6,725 nt of DNA from Candidatus Stahliibacteriota bacterium (GTDB lineage Bacteria > Hydrothermota > Tepidihabitantia > B3-TA06): NCBI GenBank assembly GCA_030670165.1, contig DAOVCF010000110.1, positions 1 to 6,725 of the forward strand, given 5' to 3'. The notes beneath the pieces were generated by a model. That model worked only from the letters and a program-made list of their open reading frames with translations. It was not told where the DNA came from and did not search any database. Positions 1-6,725 of this stretch are shown in pieces (within the stretch, counting starts at the first letter, position 1; each line of letters starts with the position of its first letter). The position numbers and the translations under genes were made by a program.

Positions 1-252
1 CTTGCCGGGATGGGTTTCCAGATTCGAGATGATATCCTGGACGTTACGGGTTCCCGCGAGGAATTGGGTAAGACCACTGGCAAGGATGAGGCCGAAGGTA
101 AGCTCACTTACCCGGCGCTTTACGGACTTCAACGCTCACAGCACATCGCAGAAGGTTATGCACGCCGCGCAAGACGCATCTTTGCCGATTTGGGTTCTGC
201 GTGGTTCCTGCTTGCAGACCTTACAGATTATCTTGTAGACAGGCGCAGATGA
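1..252 (+). CDS. ispA: Polyprenyl diphosphate synthase (geranyl/farnesyl/geranylgeranyl type), C-terminal fragment
   Basis: This is the last 83 codons of a trans-isoprenyl diphosphate synthase, cut by the left window edge; the reading frame is open from base 1 to the TGA at 250-252. The enzyme condenses isopentenyl diphosphate onto an allylic diphosphate to build C15-C20 chains in the cytoplasm. Visible here is the second aspartate-rich motif, FQIRDDILDV, whose DDxxD residues (fragment residues 10, 11 and 14) bind the Mg2+-diphosphate. It is followed by the family's conserved GKDEAEGKLTYP loop (residues 27-38), including the Lys in the GK-T-P pattern, and then the terminal helices. The first DDxxD motif and the chain-length determinants lie upstream, so the product length cannot be read. 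The stop overlaps the dxs start by 4 nt, the classic ispA-dxs pairing of MEP-pathway operons. The family assignment is firm; ispA rather than another short-chain synthase symbol is inferred from the dxs neighbour. Confidence 0.9.
   Translation, partial: LAGMGFQIRDDILDVTGSREELGKTTGKDEAEGKLTYPALYGLQRSQHIAEGYARRARRIFADLGSAWFLLADLTDYLVDRRR
249..252 (+). other. ATGA start/stop overlap between ispA and dxs
   Basis: The dxs ATG (249-251) overlaps the ispA TGA (250-252). Upstream there is only a weak AGG-containing match (ACAGG, 239-243) and no convincing Shine-Dalgarno site, so dxs translation probably depends on ribosomes finishing the upstream gene. The overlap is seen directly; the coupling is inferred. 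Confidence 0.85.
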
Positions 253-2114
253 GTATCCTGGACAGGATAGATTCACCCGCCGACCTTAAGCGGCTTAGCC
301 TTAAAGAACTCAATCAATTGGCCCAGGAAGTACGCACGCGGATACTTGAGGTAACCAGCCGCAATGGGGGGCACGTAGCACCAAATCTGGGAGCGGTAGA
401 ACTGACCATCGCCCTGCATTACGTGTTCGATGCCCCTCGTGATAAGATCATCTGGGACGTTGGCCATCAGTGCTACACCCACAAGCTTTTAACCGGCAGG
501 CGCAAACGATTCGATACCCTTAGACAGTACCGAGGCTTAAGCGGTTTTCCCAAACGTGAGGAGAGCGTCTACGACGTATTCAATACCGGTCACGCTGGAA
601 CCTCGATCTCAGCCGCGTTCGGGTTGGCAAAGGCTCGCGATATACTAGAGGAGAACTATAAGGTAGTGGCGGTGATTGGTGACGGCTCCATAATCACTGG
701 CATGGCTCTTGAAGGGCTTAATCACCTGGGGGATTCTCGTACCAATATAATGGTTGTTCTCAACGACAACACGATGTCTATTGCGCATAGTACCGGCGCT
801 ATCTCTAACTACCTCAGCCGTCTGACCGCAACCAGATTGTATCAAAGACTTCGCGCCAGGGTATGGGAGCTTTTTGGACGCTTCTTCCGCAAGTATGGTG
901 ATTACATGCGGGGTTGGGCGCAGCGAATAGAGAGAGGGATTAAAGGTATTTGGACGCTTGGTGCATTCTTCGAGAACTTCGGATTCCACTACTTTGGCCC
1001 TGTGGATGGTCATGACCTGAAGGAGCTTATATTCTACTTCAGACGTCTTAAAGAGATTCCAGGACCGGTTCTTCTGCATGTGGGAACCCAGAAGGGGCAC
1101 GGATTCAAGGGAGCTATTGATAATCCGGAGTTGTTCCACGGAACAGGACCTTTTGATCTTGCATCATGCAGGGTTGCCTCAAGCAAGACTCAGAGTTATT
1201 CCGAATTCTTCGGCTCCGCCCTTACTGAGTTTGCGGGAAAAGACCCGCGCATCGTGGCCATCACTGCAGGCATGACCCTTGGGACCGGGCTTACTTCATT
1301 CCGCGAGCGGTTTCCTGATCGCTTCTTCGACTTTGGAATCTCAGAGGAACACTGCGCCACGTTCGCCGCCGGTTTGACCCTGCGGGGTATGAAACCTGTC
1401 TATGTTATCTACTCTACCTTCCTTCAGCGGGCTTTCGATCAGGTAATTCACGACGTGGCTTTACAGAAGCTTCCGGTTGTGTTTGCTATAGATCGCGGCG
1501 GTGTGGTCGGGGCGGACGGCCCTACCCATCATGGGGTTTTCGATCTCTCGTACCTGCGTATGATTCCCAACATGGTCGTTGCCGCACCCAAGGATGAGGC
1601 CGAGCTGCGTGATCTTCTATATACCGCCCTTTGCTACGAGGAAGGACCATTTGCTATCCGTTATCCCCGCTCGAGCGTTGTTGGTGTAAAGGTTCATGCG
1701 AAGCCGCGTAAGATAACTGTGGGTTCCTGGGAAACACTCATTCAGGGTTCCAGGGTAGCCATACTTGCGACGGGCACAGGGGTCGAGATGGCTAGAAAGG
1801 CTCTTGATCTGCTTGGAAGAAAACGTCCTACGCTTGTTAACGCAAGGTTCGTAAAACCATTGGACGAAGAACTCCTTGGAAAGATCGTCAAGAGTTACAG
1901 TGCTGTGGTTTCCGTTGAGGAAAACGCCCTTGCAGGCGGTTTTGGCTCGGCGGTTCTCGAGTGGTTACAGGACCACAATGTAGACATCCCTGTGGTACGC
2001 ATCGGGTTGCCGGATCGCTTCATTGAGCACGGTCCTCAGGACAGGCTGCTTGAAGAATGCGGCGTAAGCGCTGAGGCGCTGGCTCGCGCGGTTCGCAAGG
2101 TGTGGCGGACATGA
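249..2114 (+). CDS. dxs: 1-deoxy-D-xylulose-5-phosphate synthase
   Basis: Complete gene of 621 residues, a normal length for Dxs. This thiamine-diphosphate enzyme condenses pyruvate with glyceraldehyde 3-phosphate to give DXP, the first step of the MEP isoprenoid pathway and a precursor for thiamine and pyridoxal, in the cytoplasm. The N-terminal ThDP domain shows the catalytic-type His42 (GGHVAPNLG), DVGHQCYTHK (70-79), GHAGTSISAA (114-123), and the cofactor signature GDG at 144-146 with NDN at 172-174. GPVDGHD follows at 250-256. The central Pyr domain has ISEEHCATFAAG with Glu366 as the cofactor-activating glutamate, YSTFLQRAFDQ (Arg394), AIDRGG (Arg416), GADGPTHHG (Asp423, His427) and RYPR (Arg474). 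These match E. coli Dxs with a constant offset of four residues. The C-terminal transketolase-like domain runs from about 490. I chose the ATG at 249 because it overlaps the upstream stop and starts the usual MSILDRID-type N-terminus; an in-frame ATG at 201 would add 16 uncharacteristic residues inside the upstream gene. One small oddity is GHAG where GHSS or GHAS is usual. Confidence 0.97.
   Translation: MSILDRIDSPADLKRLSLKELNQLAQEVRTRILEVTSRNGGHVAPNLGAVELTIALHYVFDAPRDKIIWDVGHQCYTHKLLTGRRKRFDTLRQYRGLSGFPKREESVYDVFNTGHAGTSISAAFGLAKARDILEENYKVVAVIGDGSIITGMALEGLNHLGDSRTNIMVVLNDNTMSIAHSTGAISNYLSRLTATRLYQRLRARVWELFGRFFRKYGDYMRGWAQRIERGIKGIWTLGAFFENFGFHYFGPVDGHDLKELIFYFRRLKEIPGPVLLHVGTQKGHGFKGAIDNPELFHGTGPFDLASCRVASSKTQSYSEFFGSALTEFAGKDPRIVAITAGMTLGTGLTSFRERFPDRFFDFGISEEHCATFAAGLTLRGMKPVYVIYSTFLQRAFDQVIHDVALQKLPVVFAIDRGGVVGADGPTHHGVFDLSYLRMIPNMVVAAPKDEAELRDLLYTALCYEEGPFAIRYPRSSVVGVKVHAKPRKITVGSWETLIQGSRVAILATGTGVEMARKALDLLGRKRPTLVNARFVKPLDEELLGKIVKSYSAVVSVEENALAGGFGSAVLEWLQDHNVDIPVVRIGLPDRFIEHGPQDRLLEECGVSAEALARAVRKVWRT
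2097..2102 (+). promoter_or_regulatory. Probable ribosome binding site for sprA (AAGGTG)
   Basis: AAGGTG lies inside the 3' end of dxs. It is 8 nt before the ATG at 2111 and 11 nt before the ATG at 2114, so spacing slightly favours 2111. It is an imperfect match to AAGGAGG, better than anything ahead of dxs. Confidence 0.5.
2111..2114 (+). other. ATGA start/stop overlap between dxs and sprA
   Basis: The sprA ATG (2111-2113) overlaps the dxs TGA (2112-2114), repeating the arrangement at the ispA-dxs junction. A second ATG follows immediately at 2114-2116, giving ATGATGA. This places sprA on the same transcript as the isoprenoid genes, with likely translational coupling. Confidence 0.85.
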
Positions 2115-5100
2115 TGAATCTGCTTTTCGTATTTCTCATCGTGGTGCAGATAGATGAGATTCGTGAATCCGGCTACGGGCTACAGATTCGTCCGGTAGTG
2201 GATTATGAGGCGGGTCTGGTCTACTACGAGGAGTGGGTGGACTCGGTGTATTTGGGGGTGGCGGCGGTCCAGACCCTTGAGGGGTATCTTGTATCTATGG
2301 AGCAGAGTCTCTCGTTTGAGCAATTCAAGGAACGTCTTCGCGAGCGGTCCGCCGAAAGCGAGGCCGGAGGGGTCGAAGGTATTATACCGGATATAAAAAT
2401 CCAGATGGGGAAGGAGCGAACCGACGTTAAGGTAAGCGGGCAGGACAGGATCAGTATGGGGTCGTCCGCCGCCTTCTACAAGGAGCAGTATCTCTTCGAA
2501 GAAGAGGAGAATAAAACCAACTTCCTATCCGGGATCGAGTTGAAGCAGGAGCTTGACGTTTCCGTGAAGGGAGTGATCGCGCGGAAGACCGAGGTGGTGA
2601 TGGATCATACCTCAGGAGAAAGCGAACTTACCAGTAAGAACAAGGTTCGTATCGCCTATACCGGCGACGAGGACGAGATCATCAAGAAAATAGAGGCGGG
2701 TGACGTTGTCCTGAACCTTCCTTCCCACCAGGCTCTTCCGGCTCATCAGGGACTTTTCGGCATCAACACTCAGGCAAAGGTGGGGCCGATTGATATTTAT
2801 GCGGTGGCTTCCCAGGAACAGACCAGATCGGGCACCAAGGAGTTCACAGGTCAATCCGAATCCCAGCAGGGCGAGATTATGGACCGCAACTACCGCCAGC
2901 GCCGCTACTTCTATGTCTTCCACCAGGGGCTACGCGATACAGTGAATCAGACAGGTATAAATAACAAAAACTTCCTGGTGTATCTTGATGAGGGCCCCGG
3001 AGGAGTACCTGTAAACCCTGACGGCACGAAGAAGGAAAGTTGGAAAGGCTCGGCATGGCTTTATCCCAACGATACGACTGTCAAGGAAGAACGACAATCC
3101 TGTGAAAATTTCTATCTGCTTGTCGGCGGCGTTGATTATGAACTGCGTTCTTACAAGGAAGGCTGGGTTATCGAGCTTAAGAAGAAAGACGTTTCATCCA
3201 ACGGCGTGCTTGTAGTGGCTTGCGAGAACTCTTCAGGGGCTACCTACGGTCGAATGGATACCATTCCGGATACCGACTCTGTTGTAGCAAATCTTTTGCT
3301 GGTATGGCCGAAGAACCCTGATCCCACCAGCAAGTGCTGGACGAACATGCGCCGCAATCACTACGATCTTCCCGGGAAGCTGGGGGTCGGTAAGATCAAG
3401 GTTGAGGTTTACCATCTGGATCACGGCGTATGGGTTCCGAGGGACGGTAACGGAAACCGCTACTCCCATCTGCTTGGTCTTACCGAGGATAACAGTACAA
3501 ACATACATGAGCTTACCCCTGATGAGGGGCGACTGGGGGAGTTGATCTTCGATACACTTTACCCATTTACCAGTCCTGCGCTCGGCTCGGATACCGTTCA
3601 CGAGATATATTGGACGAGAAACCTGGGCCCCGAGCACGGCGGTGTCTACAAGATAGCGTATGAATACGAGTCGCTTGTCCAGAGCTATACACTTGATCCT
3701 TTTATAGAAAAGAACAGCGTAGAGGTCTGGGTTAACGGCGAGAAGCTCGATTCCACATTGTATAATGTTGACTACACCACAGGGACAGTCACTATTCTTA
3801 GGGCGATTCAGAAGACCGATGAACTCAGGATAACCTATGAGGCCAGGGAGATCCTTTCACTTGACCGCAAGACCCTTCTGGGTCTGCGGGCTGAAAGTGA
3901 ACTTGCAGAAGGGGTCAAGTTGGGAGGAAGCTTCCTTTTCCGTAATGTAGGCTACTCGTTTGAAGGCAGACCTGTTCTTGGTCTTGAGCCCTTCTCCCGC
4001 ACCATAGGGGAGCTTGACCTTGCCGTTGAGCGCAGGCTGGGATTCCTTACCCGCTGGATTGACCGCTTACCGTTGGTTTCCACTGAGACACCTTCACAGT
4101 TTAATCTAAACGTCAACTCGGCGATATCCATGCCTAACCCCAATACGCATAAGTCGGGATCCGTGTGGCTTGACGACTTCGAGAGTACGAAAGAAACTCG
4201 TTCGGTGGGATTAAGTACACCTGCCGATTGGTATACGACCAGCCTTCCTCTTGATGAGTCAGGGCTGCCGCTGGATACGGCTTTCTACTCACGCAAGCAT
4301 CCCAAATGGATTCTGCAGGATATACCGGACGTGATGAAAGAATTATACGCAGAAGAGACCCCGATCGGCCAGGTGCCTCAGCAGGGCAAAGCTTTTAAGA
4401 TTACCTGGAATCCTGAAAACGATGCCCACTGGACCGGCATAATAGGTTCAACCTACGGGTGGTTTGCCTTGGATATAACTGAGGCCGAGAACCTCGAGTT
4501 GATCCTGAAGCCCGGCAACGCTGGCGGCAGGATACACTTTGAGTTTGGCTCCGAGATGAATGAGGATCAGCTGAGACGTAACGCTGACGGTGAATTCGTT
4601 GGCATCGGTAATTCGGACAAGGAAGACAAGGACGACAACAACGAGTACAGCAATAATGAGGATACGGGCCTGGACGGGGTCGCAGGCGTTGATTCACTCA
4701 AAGTAGCCGGTGATGACGCCAACGACGATTACAGCTCAGGTTCGAATCCGAATGGAACCGAACGTAATGGTTGTCTGGATTCAGAGGATCTGCCCCGCGA
4801 TGGATGGAACAACATCGACAACGACTACTATTCATTTACCCTTGATCTTAGAGATACCGAGTTCTTTTCCGAGTACGTTGACGACCTGGGGGAGAGGGGT
4901 TGGATTAAGGTAAGTGTGCCTCTGGGTGATACGTTCTTCCATGATACGTCCGGCTCGCCGGACAAGTCTGCGATCTCGATGTTCAGAATCTGGTTTGACG
5001 GGATGGATGATGATATCGAGATACTTTTGTACTCCTGGGACTTCGTGGGCAACAAGTGGAAAGATGCAAAGGTCTTCACGCTCGACTCTACCGAGGTTGA

Positions 5101-6725
5101 TACCTTAACTGAGCAGGTATTCATAGGTGTCATCGGTTCCCGGGATCCAGACTACACCACAGCTTTTAAACCTGGCAAGACATCCACCGGAGAGAAGGAA
5201 GAGGATAACTCGCTTCAGGTAAGATATGAGAACATAGCCCCTTCACACGGTGCGAAGGCATCTCGCTGGGATTACATCACAGAGGATTTTCGAGGCTACC
5301 AGAGAATCAAGCTTTACGTGCATAACGATGAAAACGATCCTTTATTCTACCTGCGTATGGGCACTGATTCCATGAGTTACTACGAGGTTCGCAGCCGCAT
5401 CTCCGAGGGCCAGATGCCTCCTAATGCGCAAGATGCCAAGTGGCGTGAGTTTACCTTTGAGCTTGAGGACCTTGCCAAACTGAAGGTCGATTTCTACGAC
5501 AGCCTTCGCTATCGTGATTCGCTGAAGTTAGGGGTTACCTCTGAGGACGACCCTCGGCTTCGTGTCCGCGGCGTTCCATCCTTTGCACAGATCAAGTACT
5601 TCGAGTTGGGGCTTCTCAACGACGCAGGAGGCGGGGCGATTAGGGGCGAGGTATGGTTCAACGACATACGACTTGAGGAACCCTACCATGAGGTAGGCAC
5701 GAAGCTTTCAGCGAACAGCAGTCTGGTTCTGGCGGATGTGGGTCGTGTTTCAGGCAACTACAGCCGCGACGACGGTAAGTTTGTTGACTTTATAAGTCCG
5801 CAGGGTCCGCGCACGAGAGGAGAAACCCACAGGGCGGGCGTAAGCGGGAACGTAAACGTCGAGAAGTTCGGTCTTGACCGTCTGGGCTTCAAGTTACCCC
5901 TCAACTTTGGTTATTCCCTGACGCGCTCCCTGCCGCGCTACTCTGCAGAGATCACCGACTATCTGCTTGAGGGGGAGGAGCTTGAGGTTCGGGGGGAACG
6001 CAGCGACGTCAAAACCCTTTCCTTCTCAGCTTCGCACCCACAATCCCGCTCCAGACTCATGAAGTATACCCTCGATGCAATCAGTGCCTCGGCAAACTAT
6101 AAGGCAAGTGCTTCGAACTCCAACGCCGGACTTGGGAAAGATACGTCCTTTACCCAGAACTATGAAGCTTCATACTCGGTTGCGCCGGACCTTTACTTCA
6201 CCATCTTCGAGAAGGAAAGAATCCATTACTTCCCCAACTCAATCCATCTCTCGGCAAACTTCGACAAGATTAACTCACTCTCCCTCTACCGCTCTTCTGT
6301 TCAGGACACATGGTTTCCAACCCCGGTAATCAACTCATCTGGGAGTTGGAGCGCCGGGGCTTCCTATTCGCCGATTAAATATCTTCCCATTACAGCCAAC
6401 TACTCTGAGACGAGGTCTCTTAAGGGTGATTCAATCAAGCCGGATATTCGGTTGGATGATCTTGTTGGTTCCGAATACACCTTACGTACCACATCACTTA
6501 CAAGCGGCATCAAGAATATAAACCTTAGATCTTTTGGTCGGCCTTCGATCTCTGTATCCAGTTCGTTTACGGAGGATCGTTCAGAGGGGGTTCATGAACA
6601 GTACGTGAACGCAGGCTACGAGGATAAGCACGTGCGAAACCTCAACAACAACGGAACCATGAGATTGGCGTGGGGAGGCTTCGATCCCAACGGGCTTATT
6701 ACCGATGCCAAGAGCACGGTTGAAG
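2111..6725 (+). CDS. sprA: T9SS outer-membrane translocon protein SprA/Sov homolog, N-terminal 1538 residues (3' end beyond window)
   Basis: One uninterrupted frame of 1538 codons runs to the window edge without a stop. In Bacteroidota, SprA (Sov) is a roughly 2400-2500 residue single-chain beta-barrel through which the type IX secretion system passes folded cargo across the outer membrane, with PorV and a periplasmic plug as partners. SprA-type blocks appear in family order: an early YEAGLVYYEE segment (32-41); NKVRIAYTG then GDEDEIIKKIEAG (185-197); LFGI (215-218) leading into beta-strands; WLDDFE (686-691), equivalent to the family's YIDDFEG; an acidic DTGLDGVAG/NGCLDSEDL segment (851-894); FVGNKW (978-983); and GEVWFNDIRL (1179-1188). 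After about residue 1195 the chain alternates in the manner of barrel strands. The N-terminus MMNLLFVFLIVVQ is hydrophobic and probably an export signal, but it lacks basic residues and a clear cleavage site. Cysteines sit at 331, 371, 409 and 888. The ATG at 2111 overlaps the dxs stop; the adjacent ATG at 2114 is equally possible. No upstream in-frame ATG is usable because of a stop at 2072. Roughly 800-1000 residues are probably missing. The family call is strong; function in secretion is inferred by homology. Confidence 0.92.
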   Translation, partial: MMNLLFVFLIVVQIDEIRESGYGLQIRPVVDYEAGLVYYEEWVDSVYLGVAAVQTLEGYLVSMEQSLSFEQFKERLRERSAESEAGGVEGIIPDIKIQMGKERTDVKVSGQDRISMGSSAAFYKEQYLFEEEENKTNFLSGIELKQELDVSVKGVIARKTEVVMDHTSGESELTSKNKVRIAYTGDEDEIIKKIEAGDVVLNLPSHQALPAHQGLFGINTQAKVGPIDIYAVASQEQTRSGTKEFTGQSESQQGEIMDRNYRQRRYFYVFHQGLRDTVNQTGINNKNFLVYLDEGPGGVPVNPDGTKKESWKGSAWLYPNDTTVKEERQSCENFYLLVGGVDYELRSYKEGWVIELKKKDVSSNGVLVVACENSSGATYGRMDTIPDTDSVVANLLLVWPKNPDPTSKCWTNMRRNHYDLPGKLGVGKIKVEVYHLDHGVWVPRDGNGNRYSHLLGLTEDNSTNIHELTPDEGRLGELIFDTLYPFTSPALGSDTVHEIYWTRNLGPEHGGVYKIAYEYESLVQSYTLDPFIEKNSVEVWVNGEKLDSTLYNVDYTTGTVTILRAIQKTDELRITYEAREILSLDRKTLLGLRAESELAEGVKLGGSFLFRNVGYSFEGRPVLGLEPFSRTIGELDLAVERRLGFLTRWIDRLPLVSTETPSQFNLNVNSAISMPNPNTHKSGSVWLDDFESTKETRSVGLSTPADWYTTSLPLDESGLPLDTAFYSRKHPKWILQDIPDVMKELYAEETPIGQVPQQGKAFKITWNPENDAHWTGIIGSTYGWFALDITEAENLELILKPGNAGGRIHFEFGSEMNEDQLRRNADGEFVGIGNSDKEDKDDNNEYSNNEDTGLDGVAGVDSLKVAGDDANDDYSSGSNPNGTERNGCLDSEDLPRDGWNNIDNDYYSFTLDLRDTEFFSEYVDDLGERGWIKVSVPLGDTFFHDTSGSPDKSAISMFRIWFDGMDDDIEILLYSWDFVGNKWKDAKVFTLDSTEVDTLTEQVFIGVIGSRDPDYTTAFKPGKTSTGEKEEDNSLQVRYENIAPSHGAKASRWDYITEDFRGYQRIKLYVHNDENDPLFYLRMGTDSMSYYEVRSRISEGQMPPNAQDAKWREFTFELEDLAKLKVDFYDSLRYRDSLKLGVTSEDDPRLRVRGVPSFAQIKYFELGLLNDAGGGAIRGEVWFNDIRLEEPYHEVGTKLSANSSLVLADVGRVSGNYSRDDGKFVDFISPQGPRTRGETHRAGVSGNVNVEKFGLDRLGFKLPLNFGYSLTRSLPRYSAEITDYLLEGEELEVRGERSDVKTLSFSASHPQSRSRLMKYTLDAISASANYKASASNSNAGLGKDTSFTQNYEASYSVAPDLYFTIFEKERIHYFPNSIHLSANFDKINSLSLYRSSVQDTWFPTPVINSSGSWSAGASYSPIKYLPITANYSETRSLKGDSIKPDIRLDDLVGSEYTLRTTSLTSGIKNINLRSFGRPSISVSSSFTEDRSEGVHEQYVNAGYEDKHVRNLNNNGTMRLAWGGFDPNGLITDAKSTVE
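4619..4825 (+). other. Asp/Asn/Glu/Gly-rich segment within SprA (residues 837-905)
   Basis: This part of the protein is strongly acidic and rich in Asp, Asn and Gly, with short patterns such as DKDDNNEY, DTGLDG, GDDANDDY, NPNGTERNG, DSEDLPRDG and DNDYY. The order resembles the acidic stretch of Bacteroidota SprA (GLDG, then a DPxxDN-like block, then a DTEDLN-like block), so it is probably a native domain and not an insertion. Clustered Asp/Asn/Gly turns of this kind often bind calcium in exported proteins; that role here is inference. Confidence 0.6.

Noticed and set aside
201..248. A 16-codon N-terminal extension of dxs starting at an in-frame ATG at 201
   Set aside because: It would lie entirely inside the upstream prenyl synthase gene and adds residues that do not resemble Dxs. 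The ATG at 249 gives the normal N-terminus and the ATGA overlap.
645..1139. 164-codon open frame on the - strand
   Set aside because: It is antisense to the dxs ThDP-domain region, which is plainly conserved in the + frame, and its translation resembles no protein family I know.
2067..2080. Small hairpin AGCGC-TGAG-GCGCT near the end of dxs, considered as a terminator or attenuator
   Set aside because: The stem is only 5 bp with no following T tract, it lies within conserved coding sequence, and the next gene overlaps dxs.
3233..3637. 134-codon open frame on the - strand
   Set aside because: It lies opposite the continuous sprA frame, with no start context or recognisable motif; a coding shadow.
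4401..4697. 98-codon - strand frame rich in Arg, Cys, Pro and Ser
   Set aside because: The odd composition is what antisense reading of the Asp/Asn/Gly-rich part of sprA produces; not a real gene.
3770..5162. 13-base direct repeat GACTACACCACAG at 3770-3782 and 5150-5162
   Set aside because: Both copies encode Asp-Tyr-Thr-Thr in the same sprA frame, 1.4 kb apart and with no flanking similarity; chance codon reuse is enough to explain it.
2115..6725. Possibility that this long stretch is non-coding or a set of small genes, because no closed frame of substantial size lies within it
   Set aside because: Codon-by-codon reading from 2111 shows a single frame without any stop up to the window edge, carrying SprA-family motifs throughout.

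Overview
This window is almost entirely coding, on the + strand. It holds one tightly packed gene run: the 3' end of a polyprenyl diphosphate synthase gene (ispA-like, positions 1-252), a complete dxs gene (249-2114), and the first 1538 codons of a very large sprA/sov-like gene (2111 to beyond 6725). Both gene junctions are 4-nt ATGA overlaps, which suggests one transcript with translational coupling. There is no intergenic space, and I see no promoter, terminator, RNA gene, mobile element, repeat array or CRISPR inside the window. The operon promoter must lie upstream of base 1.

The first two genes make isoprenoids. Dxs makes 1-deoxy-D-xylulose 5-phosphate, which commits pyruvate and glyceraldehyde 3-phosphate to the MEP pathway. 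The prenyl synthase then condenses the C5 products into longer chains for quinones and lipid carriers. The third gene is a different kind of protein. Its frame stays open from 2111 to the window edge and carries the conserved blocks of SprA (Sov in Porphyromonas), the giant outer-membrane beta-barrel that is the translocon of the type IX secretion system (T9SS).

SprA suggests a didermic bacterium of the Fibrobacterota-Chlorobi-Bacteroidota (FCB) superphylum. The sequence does not read like a typical Bacteroidota SprA: the N-terminal part looks short, several blocks are divergent, and the base composition is balanced to moderately GC-rich. An uncultured FCB-affiliated candidate lineage (WOR-3/TA06/KSB1-like, Gemmatimonadota or Fibrobacterota) fits best. 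That placement is inference from protein character only.

I did not find a wholly undescribed system. The most notable points are the T9SS translocon gene fused by overlap to an isoprenoid operon, the divergent and possibly minimal N-terminus of this SprA, and an Asp/Asn-rich segment inside it.
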